Source: Giesbergeria sp. (GTDB lineage Bacteria; Pseudomonadota; Gammaproteobacteria; Burkholderiales; Burkholderiaceae_C). From it: a stretch of DNA of 54,909 nucleotides. Each line of letters begins with the position of its first letter. Positions within the stretch are counted from its first letter, which is position 1. The notes beneath the pieces were generated by a model. That model saw nothing but the letters and a program-made list of their open reading frames with translations, ran no database searches and was not told the DNA's origin. A program made the translations under genes and the position numbers. Location: the NCBI GenBank assembly GCA_023150295.1, contig JAKLLE010000018.1:1-54909 (forward strand). Direction: 5' to 3'. This document shows, one piece after another, positions 38,633 to 47,661 of this stretch.

Positions 38633-39670
38633 TCAGGCGGTGCGCAGCACGGCCGCCATGCCAGGTGTTTGCCAGATGCTGTGGTCGCGCTCGACCACCA
38701 AGGCCTGCACGCCAGGGCGCTGCTGCAGCAGCGCGGGCGCGGCAGCGCTGCCCATCACCATCAGGGCGGTGCCCAGGCCGTTCACGCTGGCCGCATCGCG
38801 TGCCAGCAGGCTCACGCCGCGGGGGCCCTGCGTGGGACGCCCAGTGGCCGGGTTCAGGATGTGGTGCTGGCGCTCGCCCTGGGCCATGAAGAAGCGCTCG
38901 TAGTCGCCCGAAGACGCCACGATGGCCTGGCCTTCCAGCGCGAGCACGCCCAGCAGGCGCTCGGGCGCACGCGGGTCGCGCAGGCCCACACGCCAGGGGC
39001 GGCCTTGCAGGCGCCCCGCCACCAGCACATCGCCGCCGCCGTTGAGCATGGCATGTTCCACGCCTTGGGCGCGCAGCGTGCGCATGCCTGCTTCGAGGAT
39101 GGGGAGCTTGGCGATGCCGCCCAGGTCCAGTGCCATCCCGCGCTGTTGCAGGAAGGCGGTGCCGGCCTTGGCGTCGATCACCAAGCCCCGGTAGCCCACC
39201 AGGCGGCGCTGGGCTTCGATGTCCTGGGCGCTGGGCAGGTGCTGCTCGGCGGTACCGAACTGCCAGGGCAGTGCGCCCACGGTGGCATCAAAGGCCCCAT
39301 GGGTTTGCACTGCAATCGCCTGCGCGGCCTGGAGCACGGCCAACACCTCAGCGGGTACGGGCACAGGATGCCGGCCCGCTGCGCGGTGCAGGGCGCTGAC
39401 GGTGCTGTCCGGGTGGTAGCGCGTCATCAGCGCGGCAAGGCGCTCCATCTCGCTCCATGCACGGTCCATGGCACTGCGCAGAGCGCCAGCGTCAAGACCC
39501 TGGGCCACCATGTCCACCTGCGTGCCCATGAGCGTGCGCTGGCTGCGCTCCACCACGGCAGGCGTTGCCGCCTGCAGTGCGGCGGGCGCCAGGGCAGCGG
39601 CGCCCAGCAGGGGCAGTGCCATGGCCAGGCGGCGCCGGGTCAGGCCCTGGGGTGCAAGTGGCTCGTGCAT
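38633..39670 (-). CDS. apbE: FAD:protein FMN transferase (ApbE family, NosX role)
   Basis: 345 residues with a Tat-type signal (TRRRLAMALPLLGAAAL). ApbE motifs: FDATVGALPWQFG, GMALDLGGIAKLPILEAG, MLNGGGDVLVAG and HHILNPATGRPTQGP. The C-terminal DAASVNGLGTALMVMG replaces the usual DALSTA. Attaches FMN covalently to a threonine of a periplasmic target; NosR, encoded about 3 kb away with an SGATVT site, is the clear candidate. This is the NosX function of nos clusters. AGGAGA precedes the ATG. Co-transcribed with the cytochrome gene upstream and closed by a strong terminator. Confidence 0.9.
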   Translation of the reverse strand: MHEPLAPQGLTRRRLAMALPLLGAAALAPAALQAATPAVVERSQRTLMGTQVDMVAQGLDAGALRSAMDRAWSEMERLAALMTRYHPDSTVSALHRAAGRHPVPVPAEVLAVLQAAQAIAVQTHGAFDATVGALPWQFGTAEQHLPSAQDIEAQRRLVGYRGLVIDAKAGTAFLQQRGMALDLGGIAKLPILEAGMRTLRAQGVEHAMLNGGGDVLVAGRLQGRPWRVGLRDPRAPERLLGVLALEGQAIVASSGDYERFFMAQGERQHHILNPATGRPTQGPRGVSLLARDAASVNGLGTALMVMGSAAAPALLQQRPGVQALVVERDHSIWQTPGMAAVLRTA

Positions 39671-39686
39671 GGAACTCTCCTATAAA

Positions 39687-40184
39687 TCAGCTCGAGAGGC
39701 CGACCATGTAATCGACAGCGGCCTTCACGTCCTCGTCGGACATCTTGGCATTGCCGCCGCGTGCAGGCATCGAGCCCTTGGCGCCGTTGAAGCCTTCGAT
39801 GGCGTGCTTGTACAGCGTGTCCTTGCCCTGGGCGATGCGTGGGCCCCAATCGGCCTTGTCGCCGGGCTTGGGTGCGCCAGCCACGCCAGCGGCATGGCAC
39901 ATGGCGCAGGTCTTGTTGTAGGCCGACTTGCCCGCTTCGGGGTTGGCTGCAGGTGCTGCAGGAGCGGCCGGGGCGGCGGCGACTTCAGAGGCTGCGGGCG
40001 CGGCAGGTGCTTCCGAGGCCGCAGGTGCTGCGGCGGGGGCGGGTTCTGCAGGGGCTGGTGCGGGTGCGGGGGCTGCTGCGGGAGCAGGCGCTGCGGCAGG
40101 GGCTTCGGCGGGCTTCTTGTCACCGCAGGCGGTCAGGAACAGCGCCAGAGCGCTCAGTGCGATGACGGAAGAGGTCTTTTTCAT
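39687..40184 (-). CDS. Cytochrome c5-type lipoprotein
   Basis: 165 residues. Lipobox LTAC (Cys20) anchors it in a membrane on the periplasmic side. A long Ala/Pro linker (about 25-82) is followed by one haem domain: CAMCH (93-97), distal Met in KGSMPARGG, and terminal VKAAVDYMVGLSS. Layout matches cytochrome c5/c551-like carriers. Adjacent to nosZ, it is a probable electron donor to nitrous oxide reductase. Same operon as apbE (16-base gap). No FNR site of correct spacing was found on its own side. Confidence 0.88.
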   Translation of the reverse strand: MKKTSSVIALSALALFLTACGDKKPAEAPAAAPAPAAAPAPAPAPAEPAPAAAPAASEAPAAPAASEVAAAPAAPAAPAANPEAGKSAYNKTCAMCHAAGVAGAPKPGDKADWGPRIAQGKDTLYKHAIEGFNGAKGSMPARGGNAKMSDEDVKAAVDYMVGLSS

Positions 40185-40412
40185 GGTCGTGGATAGGAAG
40201 TGGAGAATGAAAGAATCAAGGGGCTACGCGCCTTGGATGCAGCCGCTCCCCAGCCCGAAACAGAAGATCTGCTCCTCGCATGGCGGCAGTCGGGGTGGGC
40301 GGACCACAAATCATAGCGCCCTGGTCAAGCGTATGCTGTCTTACCCACACTGCGTGTCCCATAATGTAATCGGCATGGCTGGATTGCCAAGCCGTCAGTG
40401 CAGCGATAGAGC

Positions 40413-40426
40413 ATGACCGAAATCAA
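40413..40426. promoter_or_regulatory. FNR/DNR-type binding site upstream of the nos operon
   Basis: ATGACCGAAATCAA keeps the essential TGA-N6-TCA core of the Crp/Fnr consensus TTGAT-N4-ATCAA. Its centre (40419.5) is about 41.5 bases upstream of the start predicted from the -10 at 40448, the class II activator position. Confidence 0.6.
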
Positions 40427-40447
40427 CCTCGGTTCACTTTGGCTCCC

Positions 40448-40453
40448 TATACT
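40448..40453 (+). promoter_or_regulatory. -10 element of the nos operon, leaderless start predicted
   Basis: TATACT ends 8 bases before ATG 40462, with no Shine-Dalgarno and no good -35, as expected for an FNR-dependent promoter. Confidence 0.55.
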
Positions 40454-40461
40454 TGCCGTCC

Positions 40462-40845
40462 ATGAAAACCCTCAGATCCATTCCATGGCTTCGGCGCTTG
40501 GTCGCAGCATGGTTCATTGTGAGCATGGGGGTGGCGATGGCATCGCCACTGGTTCAGCCCCGGGCGATGGAGTTGGTGTGCTCCGCGTCGGGCTTGACAA
40601 AAATCATCATCCATTCAGCACAAGGCAATGCGGTCGATGCGTCCGACATGGGCATGGACTGCACCCTGTGTTTGTTGGCCAACACGCCTCCAGATCCCCA
40701 GCAAGCACGGTTGCCGGCCCTGTCGCCGGCGGCCCAGTTGCGTGCCACCCAATCCCTTGATCACATTCCAGCCGCAATGGGGGCTCCGCCACCAGCGCGA
40801 GCCCCTCCGTTTTTCACACGCCTTAACCAAGAGAGGTCAACATGA
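40462..40845 (+). CDS. DUF2946-family protein at the head of the nos operon
   Basis: 127 residues. An N-terminal membrane/signal segment (LRRLVAAWFIVSMGVAMASPL) precedes ELVCSASG and a CTLCL motif near the middle, then a Pro-rich tail. DUF2946 members are periplasmic, cysteine/histidine-containing and often near copper genes; a copper-related role is possible but unproven. The end of the gene overlaps the nosZ start by 4 bases (ATGA), so the two are translationally coupled. Confidence 0.75.
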   Translation: MKTLRSIPWLRRLVAAWFIVSMGVAMASPLVQPRAMELVCSASGLTKIIIHSAQGNAVDASDMGMDCTLCLLANTPPDPQQARLPALSPAAQLRATQSLDHIPAAMGAPPPARAPPFFTRLNQERST

Positions 40846-42773
40846 GCGACAAGAAACTGGATACACCCAATGAAACCGTAGGCCTCGGCCGTCGACGTTT
40901 CATCAACACCGCTGCGCTGGCGGGCTTGACGGTAGGCGTTGCAGCCTGCAATGACAAGCCGGCGGCAGCTCCTGCAGCGGCCCCTGCGGCACCTGCACCC
41001 GCACCTGCACCGACAGCCCACGCCGGCGCCAATGTCCACCTGAAACCCGGCGAACTCGACACCTACTACGGCCTCTGGAGCGGTGGCCACACCGGTGACA
41101 TGCGCGTTCTGGGCCTGCCTTCGGGTCGCGAACTCCTGCGCATCCCCTGCTTCGTGCCCGACGCACTGGTCGGCTGGGGCATCACCAACGAATCCAAGGC
41201 CGTCATGGGCACCAAGCCCGATGGCCACCTGCGTTACACCGTGGGCGATACCCACCACACGCACGCCTCCTACAAGGACGGCAACTACGACGGCCGCTAC
41301 GCCTGGATCAACGACAAGATCAACAGCCGTATCGCCCGTATCCGCCTCGACTATTTTGTCTGCGACAAGATCACCCAACTGCCCAACGTGCAGGGCTTCC
41401 ACGGCATCTTCCCGGACAAGCGCGACCCCGTGGATCAGGCCATCAACTACACCACCCGCGTGTTCTGCGGCGGTGAGTTCTCCATTCCCCTGCCCAACGC
41501 CGGTATCGAAGACTCCAGCAAGTACCGCTCGCTGTTCTCGTGCGTGGATGCCGAGACCATGGAAGTGCGCTGGCAGGTGCTGATCGACGGCAACTGCGAT
41601 CTGGTGGCCACCTCGTTCGACGGCAAGCTCGCCGCCACGAACCAGTACAACACCGAAATGGGCGCCAAGTACGAAGACATGATGTCCGCCGAGCGCGACG
41701 CCTGCCTGTTCTTCAACATCGCCCGCATCGAAGAAGCCGTCAAGGCTGGCAAGTTCAAGACCATCGGCAGCTCCAAGGTGCCCGTGGTGGACGGCACGCA
41801 CGAAGCCAACAAGGACCCCAAGACCGCTCTGACGGCCTACGTGTCCGTGCCCAAGAACCCCCACGGCGTGAACGCCAGCCCCGACCAGAAGTACTTCATC
41901 TGCGCCGGCAAGCTCTCGCCGACCGTCACCGTGATCGAGCTGGCCAAGGTGCTTGACTGGTTCGACGGCAAGTCGGAAAAGCTCGACGACGCCATCGTTG
42001 CCGAGGTCGAAGTGGGTCTGGGCCCGCTGCACACTGCTTTCGACGGTCGCGGCAATGCTTTCACCACGCTGTTCCTGGACAGCCAGGTGGTCAAGTGGAA
42101 CATCGACAAGGCGATTGCCTTCCACAAGGGTGACAAGAACGCCAAGTATGTGGTGGACCGTCTGGACGTGCACTACCAGCCCGGCCACATCAACGCCTCG
42201 CAATCGGAAACGATTGCCGCCGATGGCAAGTACCTGGCCGTGGGTTGCAAGTTCTCCAAGGACCGCTTCCTGCCCGTGGGCCCGCTGCACGCCGAGAACG
42301 AGCAGCTGATCGACATCTCTGGCGAGAAGATGGTGCTCCTGGCCGACCACCCGGTGCGTGGCGAGCCGCACGACTTCATCATCTTCAAGCGCGATCTGGT
42401 CAAGCCCAAGCAGGTTTATGATCTGGATCACCACCCGCTGGCCATCAAGGATCCCAAGGAATCTGGCGTGTTCCGCAGTGGCAAGAAGGTGACGGTCAAG
42501 CTGACCTCGCAAGCGCCGGCCTTCAGCATGCGCGAGTTCAAGGTGAAGAAGGGCGACGAAGTCACCCTGATCCTGACCAACCTGGACAAGATCGAAGATT
42601 TGACGCACGGTTTCGCCATTCCGAACTACAACGTCAACTTCATCGTCAATCCGCAGGAAACGGCCTCGGTGACCTTCGTTGCCGACCAACCCGGCGTGTT
42701 CTGGTGCTATTGCACCCACTTCTGCCACGCGCTTCACCTGGAAATGCGTACGCGCATGATCGTTGAGGCCTGA
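40842..42773 (+). CDS. nosZ: Nitrous oxide reductase NosZ (clade I, Tat-dependent)
   Basis: 643 residues. The Tat signal GRRRFINTAALAGLTVGVAAC marks it as clade I. The beta-propeller provides the seven CuZ histidines: H138 and H139 (DTHHTH), H187 (GFHG), H341 (NPHGVNASPD), H397 (GPLHTAF), H449 (GHINASQ) and H510 (EPHDF). The cupredoxin domain gives the CuA ligands H589, C624, C628, H632 and M635. Between the CuA cysteines the sequence is CTHFC, where a Trp is usual at the middle position. Reduces N2O to N2 in the periplasm. Coupled to the DUF2946 gene. Confidence 0.97.
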   Translation: MSDKKLDTPNETVGLGRRRFINTAALAGLTVGVAACNDKPAAAPAAAPAAPAPAPAPTAHAGANVHLKPGELDTYYGLWSGGHTGDMRVLGLPSGRELLRIPCFVPDALVGWGITNESKAVMGTKPDGHLRYTVGDTHHTHASYKDGNYDGRYAWINDKINSRIARIRLDYFVCDKITQLPNVQGFHGIFPDKRDPVDQAINYTTRVFCGGEFSIPLPNAGIEDSSKYRSLFSCVDAETMEVRWQVLIDGNCDLVATSFDGKLAATNQYNTEMGAKYEDMMSAERDACLFFNIARIEEAVKAGKFKTIGSSKVPVVDGTHEANKDPKTALTAYVSVPKNPHGVNASPDQKYFICAGKLSPTVTVIELAKVLDWFDGKSEKLDDAIVAEVEVGLGPLHTAFDGRGNAFTTLFLDSQVVKWNIDKAIAFHKGDKNAKYVVDRLDVHYQPGHINASQSETIAADGKYLAVGCKFSKDRFLPVGPLHAENEQLIDISGEKMVLLADHPVRGEPHDFIIFKRDLVKPKQVYDLDHHPLAIKDPKESGVFRSGKKVTVKLTSQAPAFSMREFKVKKGDEVTLILTNLDKIEDLTHGFAIPNYNVNFIVNPQETASVTFVADQPGVFWCYCTHFCHALHLEMRTRMIVEA

Positions 42774-42833
42774 TAGGCAGCCAACCGGAGGCGCTCGCAC
42801 AGGGGTGCGGCGCCTCCTTGATAGGAAAGTGTG

Positions 42834-45458
42834 ATGTTTCTGCTCGGTCATCGGTTCGCGATCCTCGGGGTCGCTTTTTTTCTGGCGCTGTCGCTTTTTG
42901 CTCCGCAAGTCCATGCGGGCGCTTACGAGGCCGAGCTACCGGAGGGTGCCAACACGGCGCCCGACATGTGTGCATTGCTGCCCTGCGCCGAGGTGTTTCC
43001 GGGCGCAGGGCATTTTTCGCAGCGCAAGGGGCAGCCACCGTATGTGGAGGCCTATGACAATGATTCGGCCCAGAAGAAGTTGCTGGGCTATGTGATGCTC
43101 TCGACCGACATCACCGACACGCCCGCCTACTCGGGCAAGCCGGTGGTCACATTGATCGGGATGGACACCCAGGGGCGCTTCGTGGGCGTCAAGGTGCTCA
43201 AGCATTCCGAGCCCATTTTGTTGCTGGGCATCCCGGAGTCGGCGCTGGTGAATTTCAACAACCAGTACCTGGGCAAGTCCGTCACCGACAAACTGGAGGT
43301 CGGTCCCTCGCGCCCCGATGAAGAAGTGATCGGTGTGGACGCCATCTCCGGCGCCACCGTGACCGTGATCGCGCAAAACCAGGTGATGATGCTTTCGGGC
43401 TCCGCCGTGGCACGCCAGACCGGCATCATCGCGCCCACGGTGCGTGATCCCGCGCGTTTTGCGACCAATGGCCAGCGTTACGACTGGGCGCAGCTCGTCG
43501 AAATGGGCGCGGTGCAGCGATTGCTCGTCAAGCCCGAACAGGTGGGGCTGGAGCGCAACCCCGAACCGTTCATCGAACTGTGGTTTGGCGATCTCAACCA
43601 CCCCGACGTGGGTCGCAGCCTGCTGGGCAACCACGGCTTCGACAACCTGCGCTCGCGCCTCAAGCCCGAGGAGAGCGCGTTTTTCATCGTCCGCACGGGA
43701 GGGGCCGAGTCCTTCAAGGGCTCGGGCTTTGTGCGCGGCGGTATCTACGACCGCGTGCAGGTCAAGCAAGGCGCGGATTCGTTCACCTTCCGCGATCTGG
43801 ATTCCTACAACCTCTACGGTCTGGAGGCTGCAGGTGCGCCGCGCTACACCGAGTCGGCCATCTTCGTGATCCGCTCCCAGTCGTTCTCGGCGGCCTACCC
43901 CTGGAAGCTGGCCTTCCTGGGTAACCGCGTGGACCGTGCCACCGGGCATCGCAGCTTTGCCGTCTTTGAATCCAAGTACTGGTTGCCCGCTGCCATGCTG
44001 GAGGGCGGACGGCCCAAGGTGGACGAGCCGGATGCGCCTTGGGTGCGCGTGTGGAAGTCCCAGGCTGTCTCGATTGCCCTGTTCGCGCTGGTCCTTGTGG
44101 CAGTCACGGTGGTGTATGCCTACCGCGAGAAGCTCACGCGACTGTCCACCCACAAGAACAAGTGGCCGGTCAACGGCTTCAAGTACAGCTTCTGGGCCAT
44201 CAGCATGGCCTGGGTGGGCTTTGGCCTGATGGCGCAGCCCTCCATCACGCAGGTGCTGACCTGGTTCCATTCGATCCTGTTCCAGTGGACCTGGTCGCTC
44301 TTCCTGTCTGATCCGTTCATCTTCCTGTTCTGGATCTTCATCATCGTCACCGTGTTCCTGTTTGGGCGCGGCCTGTTCTGCGGCTGGATGTGCCCGTTTG
44401 GCTCGCTGCAGGAATCCATTTACAAGATCGCGCGTCTGGTGGGCCTGGGGCGCTTCCAGACCAAGCTGCCGCAAAAGTGGCACGACCGTCTCAAGTGGCT
44501 CAAGTACGCTGTCTTCTTTGCCTTGCTCGCGGTGTCGATGTTCTCCATGGGCATGGCCGAGAAGCTGGCCGAGGTGGAGCCGTTCAAGACCACCTTCCTG
44601 GTCGGTGTGATGAACCGCGCATGGCCCTACGGCCTGTTCGTGGCCGCCATCCTGGGTGTGTCGATCTTCATCGAGCGGCCGTACTGCAAGTACATATGCC
44701 CGCTGGGCGCGTCGCTGGCCATGCCCAGTACCTTCCGCTGGTTCGGCCTCAAGCGCAAGCAGGACTGCAATAGCTGCAAGGCCTGCGCTGTGGGCTGCGG
44801 TGCGCAGGCCATCGATGCCGATGGTCGTATCGACCACCGCGAATGCCTGCACTGCCTGGACTGCATGGTGCTGTACACCGATGTGAAGGGTTGCCCGCCC
44901 CTGGCCAAGGAGCGCAAGCGCCGCGAAAAAGACGGTCTGGAGATCACGCCCATCGGGGCCAACGGCTATTTCATCCCGATCCATCCGGACACCAGCTTTG
45001 AGGCGCAGATCAGCGCCAAGGCCGCGAATGGCCCCGACCCACGCATGCCTACCGAACCTGTGGCACCCTTCCACAAGGCGGGTGAATCCCGCCTCAGGTG
45101 GATCATGCTGGAGGTACGCGATCACCTCTGGCCCTGGAGCACGGAAGGCTGGCACAGCCAGCGCGCGCTGCAGGTGGCGGGCTTCTCGCTGGCGGTGGCT
45201 GCCACTGTGGCCTGGGTCATGGCGGCCCTGGGGCATTTGTCCTCGGGCGCCATCATCGGCTGGTGGTTCGGCTGGAGCGTCTATGAAGTGCTGATCCGGT
45301 TGTCAGGTCGCCGCTATGTGAAGGACGGTGTCTGGTGGCGCGGCAACTACCGTGCAGCCAGCGTGATGGACATGATGAGCTACGTCGGATTCAAGAATCT
45401 GCTGATCGGTGCAGCACTGTTCCTGGCGCTCAAGACGCTGGGTCTGCTGATCCTATGA
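42834..45458 (+). CDS. nosR: NosR, membrane flavo-iron-sulfur protein for N2O respiration
   Basis: 874 residues. Signal/TM start, then a periplasmic FMN-binding domain with the flavinylation motif SGATVT (172-177, probably Thr177). About six membrane helices follow, with two CxxxCP motifs on the inner side (CGWMCP and CKYICP). The C-terminal polyferredoxin has CNSCKACAVGCG and CLHCLDCMVLY. Needed for electron supply to and expression of NosZ. ATG 42834 is used, with AGGAAA upstream; GTG 42831 adjoins it. The TGA overlaps the nosD ATG. Confidence 0.96.
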   Translation: MFLLGHRFAILGVAFFLALSLFAPQVHAGAYEAELPEGANTAPDMCALLPCAEVFPGAGHFSQRKGQPPYVEAYDNDSAQKKLLGYVMLSTDITDTPAYSGKPVVTLIGMDTQGRFVGVKVLKHSEPILLLGIPESALVNFNNQYLGKSVTDKLEVGPSRPDEEVIGVDAISGATVTVIAQNQVMMLSGSAVARQTGIIAPTVRDPARFATNGQRYDWAQLVEMGAVQRLLVKPEQVGLERNPEPFIELWFGDLNHPDVGRSLLGNHGFDNLRSRLKPEESAFFIVRTGGAESFKGSGFVRGGIYDRVQVKQGADSFTFRDLDSYNLYGLEAAGAPRYTESAIFVIRSQSFSAAYPWKLAFLGNRVDRATGHRSFAVFESKYWLPAAMLEGGRPKVDEPDAPWVRVWKSQAVSIALFALVLVAVTVVYAYREKLTRLSTHKNKWPVNGFKYSFWAISMAWVGFGLMAQPSITQVLTWFHSILFQWTWSLFLSDPFIFLFWIFIIVTVFLFGRGLFCGWMCPFGSLQESIYKIARLVGLGRFQTKLPQKWHDRLKWLKYAVFFALLAVSMFSMGMAEKLAEVEPFKTTFLVGVMNRAWPYGLFVAAILGVSIFIERPYCKYICPLGASLAMPSTFRWFGLKRKQDCNSCKACAVGCGAQAIDADGRIDHRECLHCLDCMVLYTDVKGCPPLAKERKRREKDGLEITPIGANGYFIPIHPDTSFEAQISAKAANGPDPRMPTEPVAPFHKAGESRLRWIMLEVRDHLWPWSTEGWHSQRALQVAGFSLAVAATVAWVMAALGHLSSGAIIGWWFGWSVYEVLIRLSGRRYVKDGVWWRGNYRAASVMDMMSYVGFKNLLIGAALFLALKTLGLLIL

Positions 45459-46732
45459 CAGGTGTCCTACTGCGCACGGCCTGTGCCGTGCTGCTGGGCT
45501 GGTGGGGTGCGGGCATCGCTTGGGCGGCCACCGTATCGGTGCAACCGGGCCAGGACCTCGCGGCTGCCGTCAAGGCCGCCGCGCCGGGCGACGTGATCGA
45601 GGTGGCGCGGGGCATGTACCACGTCAACCTGCTGATCGACAAGCCACTCACGCTGCGCGGCATTGACCGGCCCACCCTCAGCGGGGGCAACCAGGGCGAC
45701 ACCATCCGGGTCACGGCACCCGACGTGGTGATTGAAGGCCTGATCGTGCGCGATTCCGGCGACAGCCTGAAAGACCAGAACGCAGGCATCTATCTCTACC
45801 CCGGCGCCCACCGGGCGGTGGTGCGGCGTTGCGATTTGACCTACAACCTGTTCGGCCTGTGGATCGAAAAGGCCGATGACGTGCTGATCGAAGAGAACCT
45901 CATCACGGGCAAGCGGGAGTACGCATCGTCCCAGCGCGGCAACGGCATCCAGCTCTACAACACCAAAGGTGCGCGCATTTACCGCAACAACATCAGCTTC
46001 GTGCGCGATGCCTTGTATGTGGACGTGTCGCACCATGCCGTCTTCAAGGGCAACAAGCTGCACCGCAGCCGCTATGGCACGCACTACATGAACTCCTACT
46101 ACAACCTGTGGGAGGACAACGATACTTTCTACAACCGCGGTGGCCTGGCCCTCATGGAAGTGCGTGAGCAGGTGGTGCGCAACAACCGCGCTTGGGGCAA
46201 CTCCGACCACGGGATCATGCTGCGCACCCTCCAGGATGCGGTGATTGAGAGCAACATCGTGGCCGGCAACAACCGGGGCTTCTTCATCTACGACGTGGAG
46301 TACATCAAGCTCAACGGCAACCTGGTGGTGGACAACGTGGTGGGCGTGCACCTGTCGGCGGGTTCCACGCGCAATGAGGTCGAGGGCAACGACTTCATCG
46401 GTAACCGCGAGCAGGTGCGCTATGTGGGCTCGCGGGACGAGCGCTGGGGCGTGAAAGGCGGCAACCACTGGAGCAACTACCTGGGCTGGGACCGAGACGG
46501 CGACAGCCGGGGCGATGTGCCCTATGAGGCCAACGACATGGTGGACCGCCTCACCTGGAAGCACCCGAGCATGAAGCTGCTGCTGGCCAGCCCAGCGGTG
46601 CAGGCGCTGCGCCTGGTGGGCCAGCAGTTTCCCGTGCTGCGTGTGCCCTCGGTCGTGGACCCCAAACCCCGCATGCAACCAACCCACCAACAATGGAGCG
46701 AATGGCGTGGCAAGCATTTCCCCAGCCAGTGA
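45455..46732 (+). CDS. nosD: NosD, periplasmic copper-maturation protein
   Basis: 425 residues. A signal peptide (to ...GIAWA) precedes a right-handed beta-helix of CASH repeats (for example DVLIEENLITGKREY, HHAVFKGNKLHRSRYGTHYMNSYYNL). Works with the NosFY ABC transporter to assemble the CuZ site. The typical NosD block HWSNYLGWDRDGDSRGDVPY is present near residue 340. Starts by ATGA overlap with nosR and overlaps nosF by 26 bases. Confidence 0.95.
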   Translation: MTGVLLRTACAVLLGWWGAGIAWAATVSVQPGQDLAAAVKAAAPGDVIEVARGMYHVNLLIDKPLTLRGIDRPTLSGGNQGDTIRVTAPDVVIEGLIVRDSGDSLKDQNAGIYLYPGAHRAVVRRCDLTYNLFGLWIEKADDVLIEENLITGKREYASSQRGNGIQLYNTKGARIYRNNISFVRDALYVDVSHHAVFKGNKLHRSRYGTHYMNSYYNLWEDNDTFYNRGGLALMEVREQVVRNNRAWGNSDHGIMLRTLQDAVIESNIVAGNNRGFFIYDVEYIKLNGNLVVDNVVGVHLSAGSTRNEVEGNDFIGNREQVRYVGSRDERWGVKGGNHWSNYLGWDRDGDSRGDVPYEANDMVDRLTWKHPSMKLLLASPAVQALRLVGQQFPVLRVPSVVDPKPRMQPTHQQWSEWRGKHFPSQ

Positions 46733-47651
46733 CACTGCAGCGCAGGACGCCGCAGTTGCACTGCGTGGCGTGAGCAAACATTACGGCGCACTGCACGCCG
46801 TCGATGGCGTGGACCTCGACATCCCGCGTGGCGAGATTTTTGGCCTCATCGGCCACAACGGTGCAGGCAAGAGCACGCTGTTCAAGATGATGCTGGGCCT
46901 CGTCCCCGCCACGCAGGGCAGCATTGTGGTGGGTGGTGCCCAGGTGGGTGGGCGCGACTTTCGCGCAGCCCGGCGCCACCTGGGCTACCTGCCCGAGAAC
47001 GTGGTGCTGTACGACAACCTCAGCGGCCTGGAGACGCTGCGCTTTTTCGCGCGCCTCAAACATGCGCCCCAGACGCAATGCCAGGCCGTGCTTGAGCGCG
47101 TGGGCCTGCAGCATGCAGGGCAGCGGCCCGTGCGTGAATACTCCAAGGGCATGCGCCAGCGCCTGGGTTTTGCCCAGGCCCTGCTGGGCCAGCCGCGCGT
47201 GTTGTTCCTGGACGAGCCCACCAACGGCCTGGATCCCCAGGCCATCCGCGACTTCTACGCCACGCTGCGCGGCCTGCAGGCCGATGGCGTGACGGTCATC
47301 ATCACCTCACACATCCTGGCCGAACTGCAGGAGCGTGTGGACCGCCTGGCCATCATGGCCGCGGGCAAGGTTCAGGCCGTGGGCAGCGTGCAGGCGCTGC
47401 GCGAACAGACCCAAATGCCGCTGTGCTTCACCATCGACCTGGCGCCACAGGACGCCACCGAGGCCTGCCGCCTGCTGGCGCAGGCCACGGGGATCACGCC
47501 CGAAGTGCTGCCCACCGGCCTGCGCCTGCGCTGCCCGCGCACGCACAAGATGGCGGTGCTGGCGGCCCTGGCGCCACTGGGTGCGCGCGTGCAGGACCTG
47601 AAGATGCTCGAGCCCTCGCTCGAAGACGTGTTCTTCGGCTTTGCAGATTGA
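46707..47651 (+). CDS. nosF: NosF, ABC transporter ATP-binding protein
   Basis: 314 residues. Walker [11 protein letters not shown]-loop [12 protein letters not shown], signature [17 protein letters not shown], Walker [13 protein letters not shown], and H-loop TSHILAEL. Energises NosDY. Start is taken as GTG 46707 because GGAG lies 8 to 9 bases upstream and the ABC domain begins soon after; it lies inside the end of nosD. Confidence 0.94.
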   Translation: MASISPASDTAAQDAAVALRGVSKHYGALHAVDGVDLDIPRGEIFGLIGHNGAGKSTLFKMMLGLVPATQGSIVVGGAQVGGRDFRAARRHLGYLPENVVLYDNLSGLETLRFFARLKHAPQTQCQAVLERVGLQHAGQRPVREYSKGMRQRLGFAQALLGQPRVLFLDEPTNGLDPQAIRDFYATLRGLQADGVTVIITSHILAELQERVDRLAIMAAGKVQAVGSVQALREQTQMPLCFTIDLAPQDATEACRLLAQATGITPEVLPTGLRLRCPRTHKMAVLAALAPLGARVQDLKMLEPSLEDVFFGFAD

Positions 47652-47661
47652 AAGACGGCCC

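Noticed and set aside
40185-40330. FNR site for the cytochrome c-apbE operon
   Set aside because: The nearest TTGAT...TCATT pairing has a spacing of five instead of six between TGA and TCA and does not fit any -10, so it was not called.
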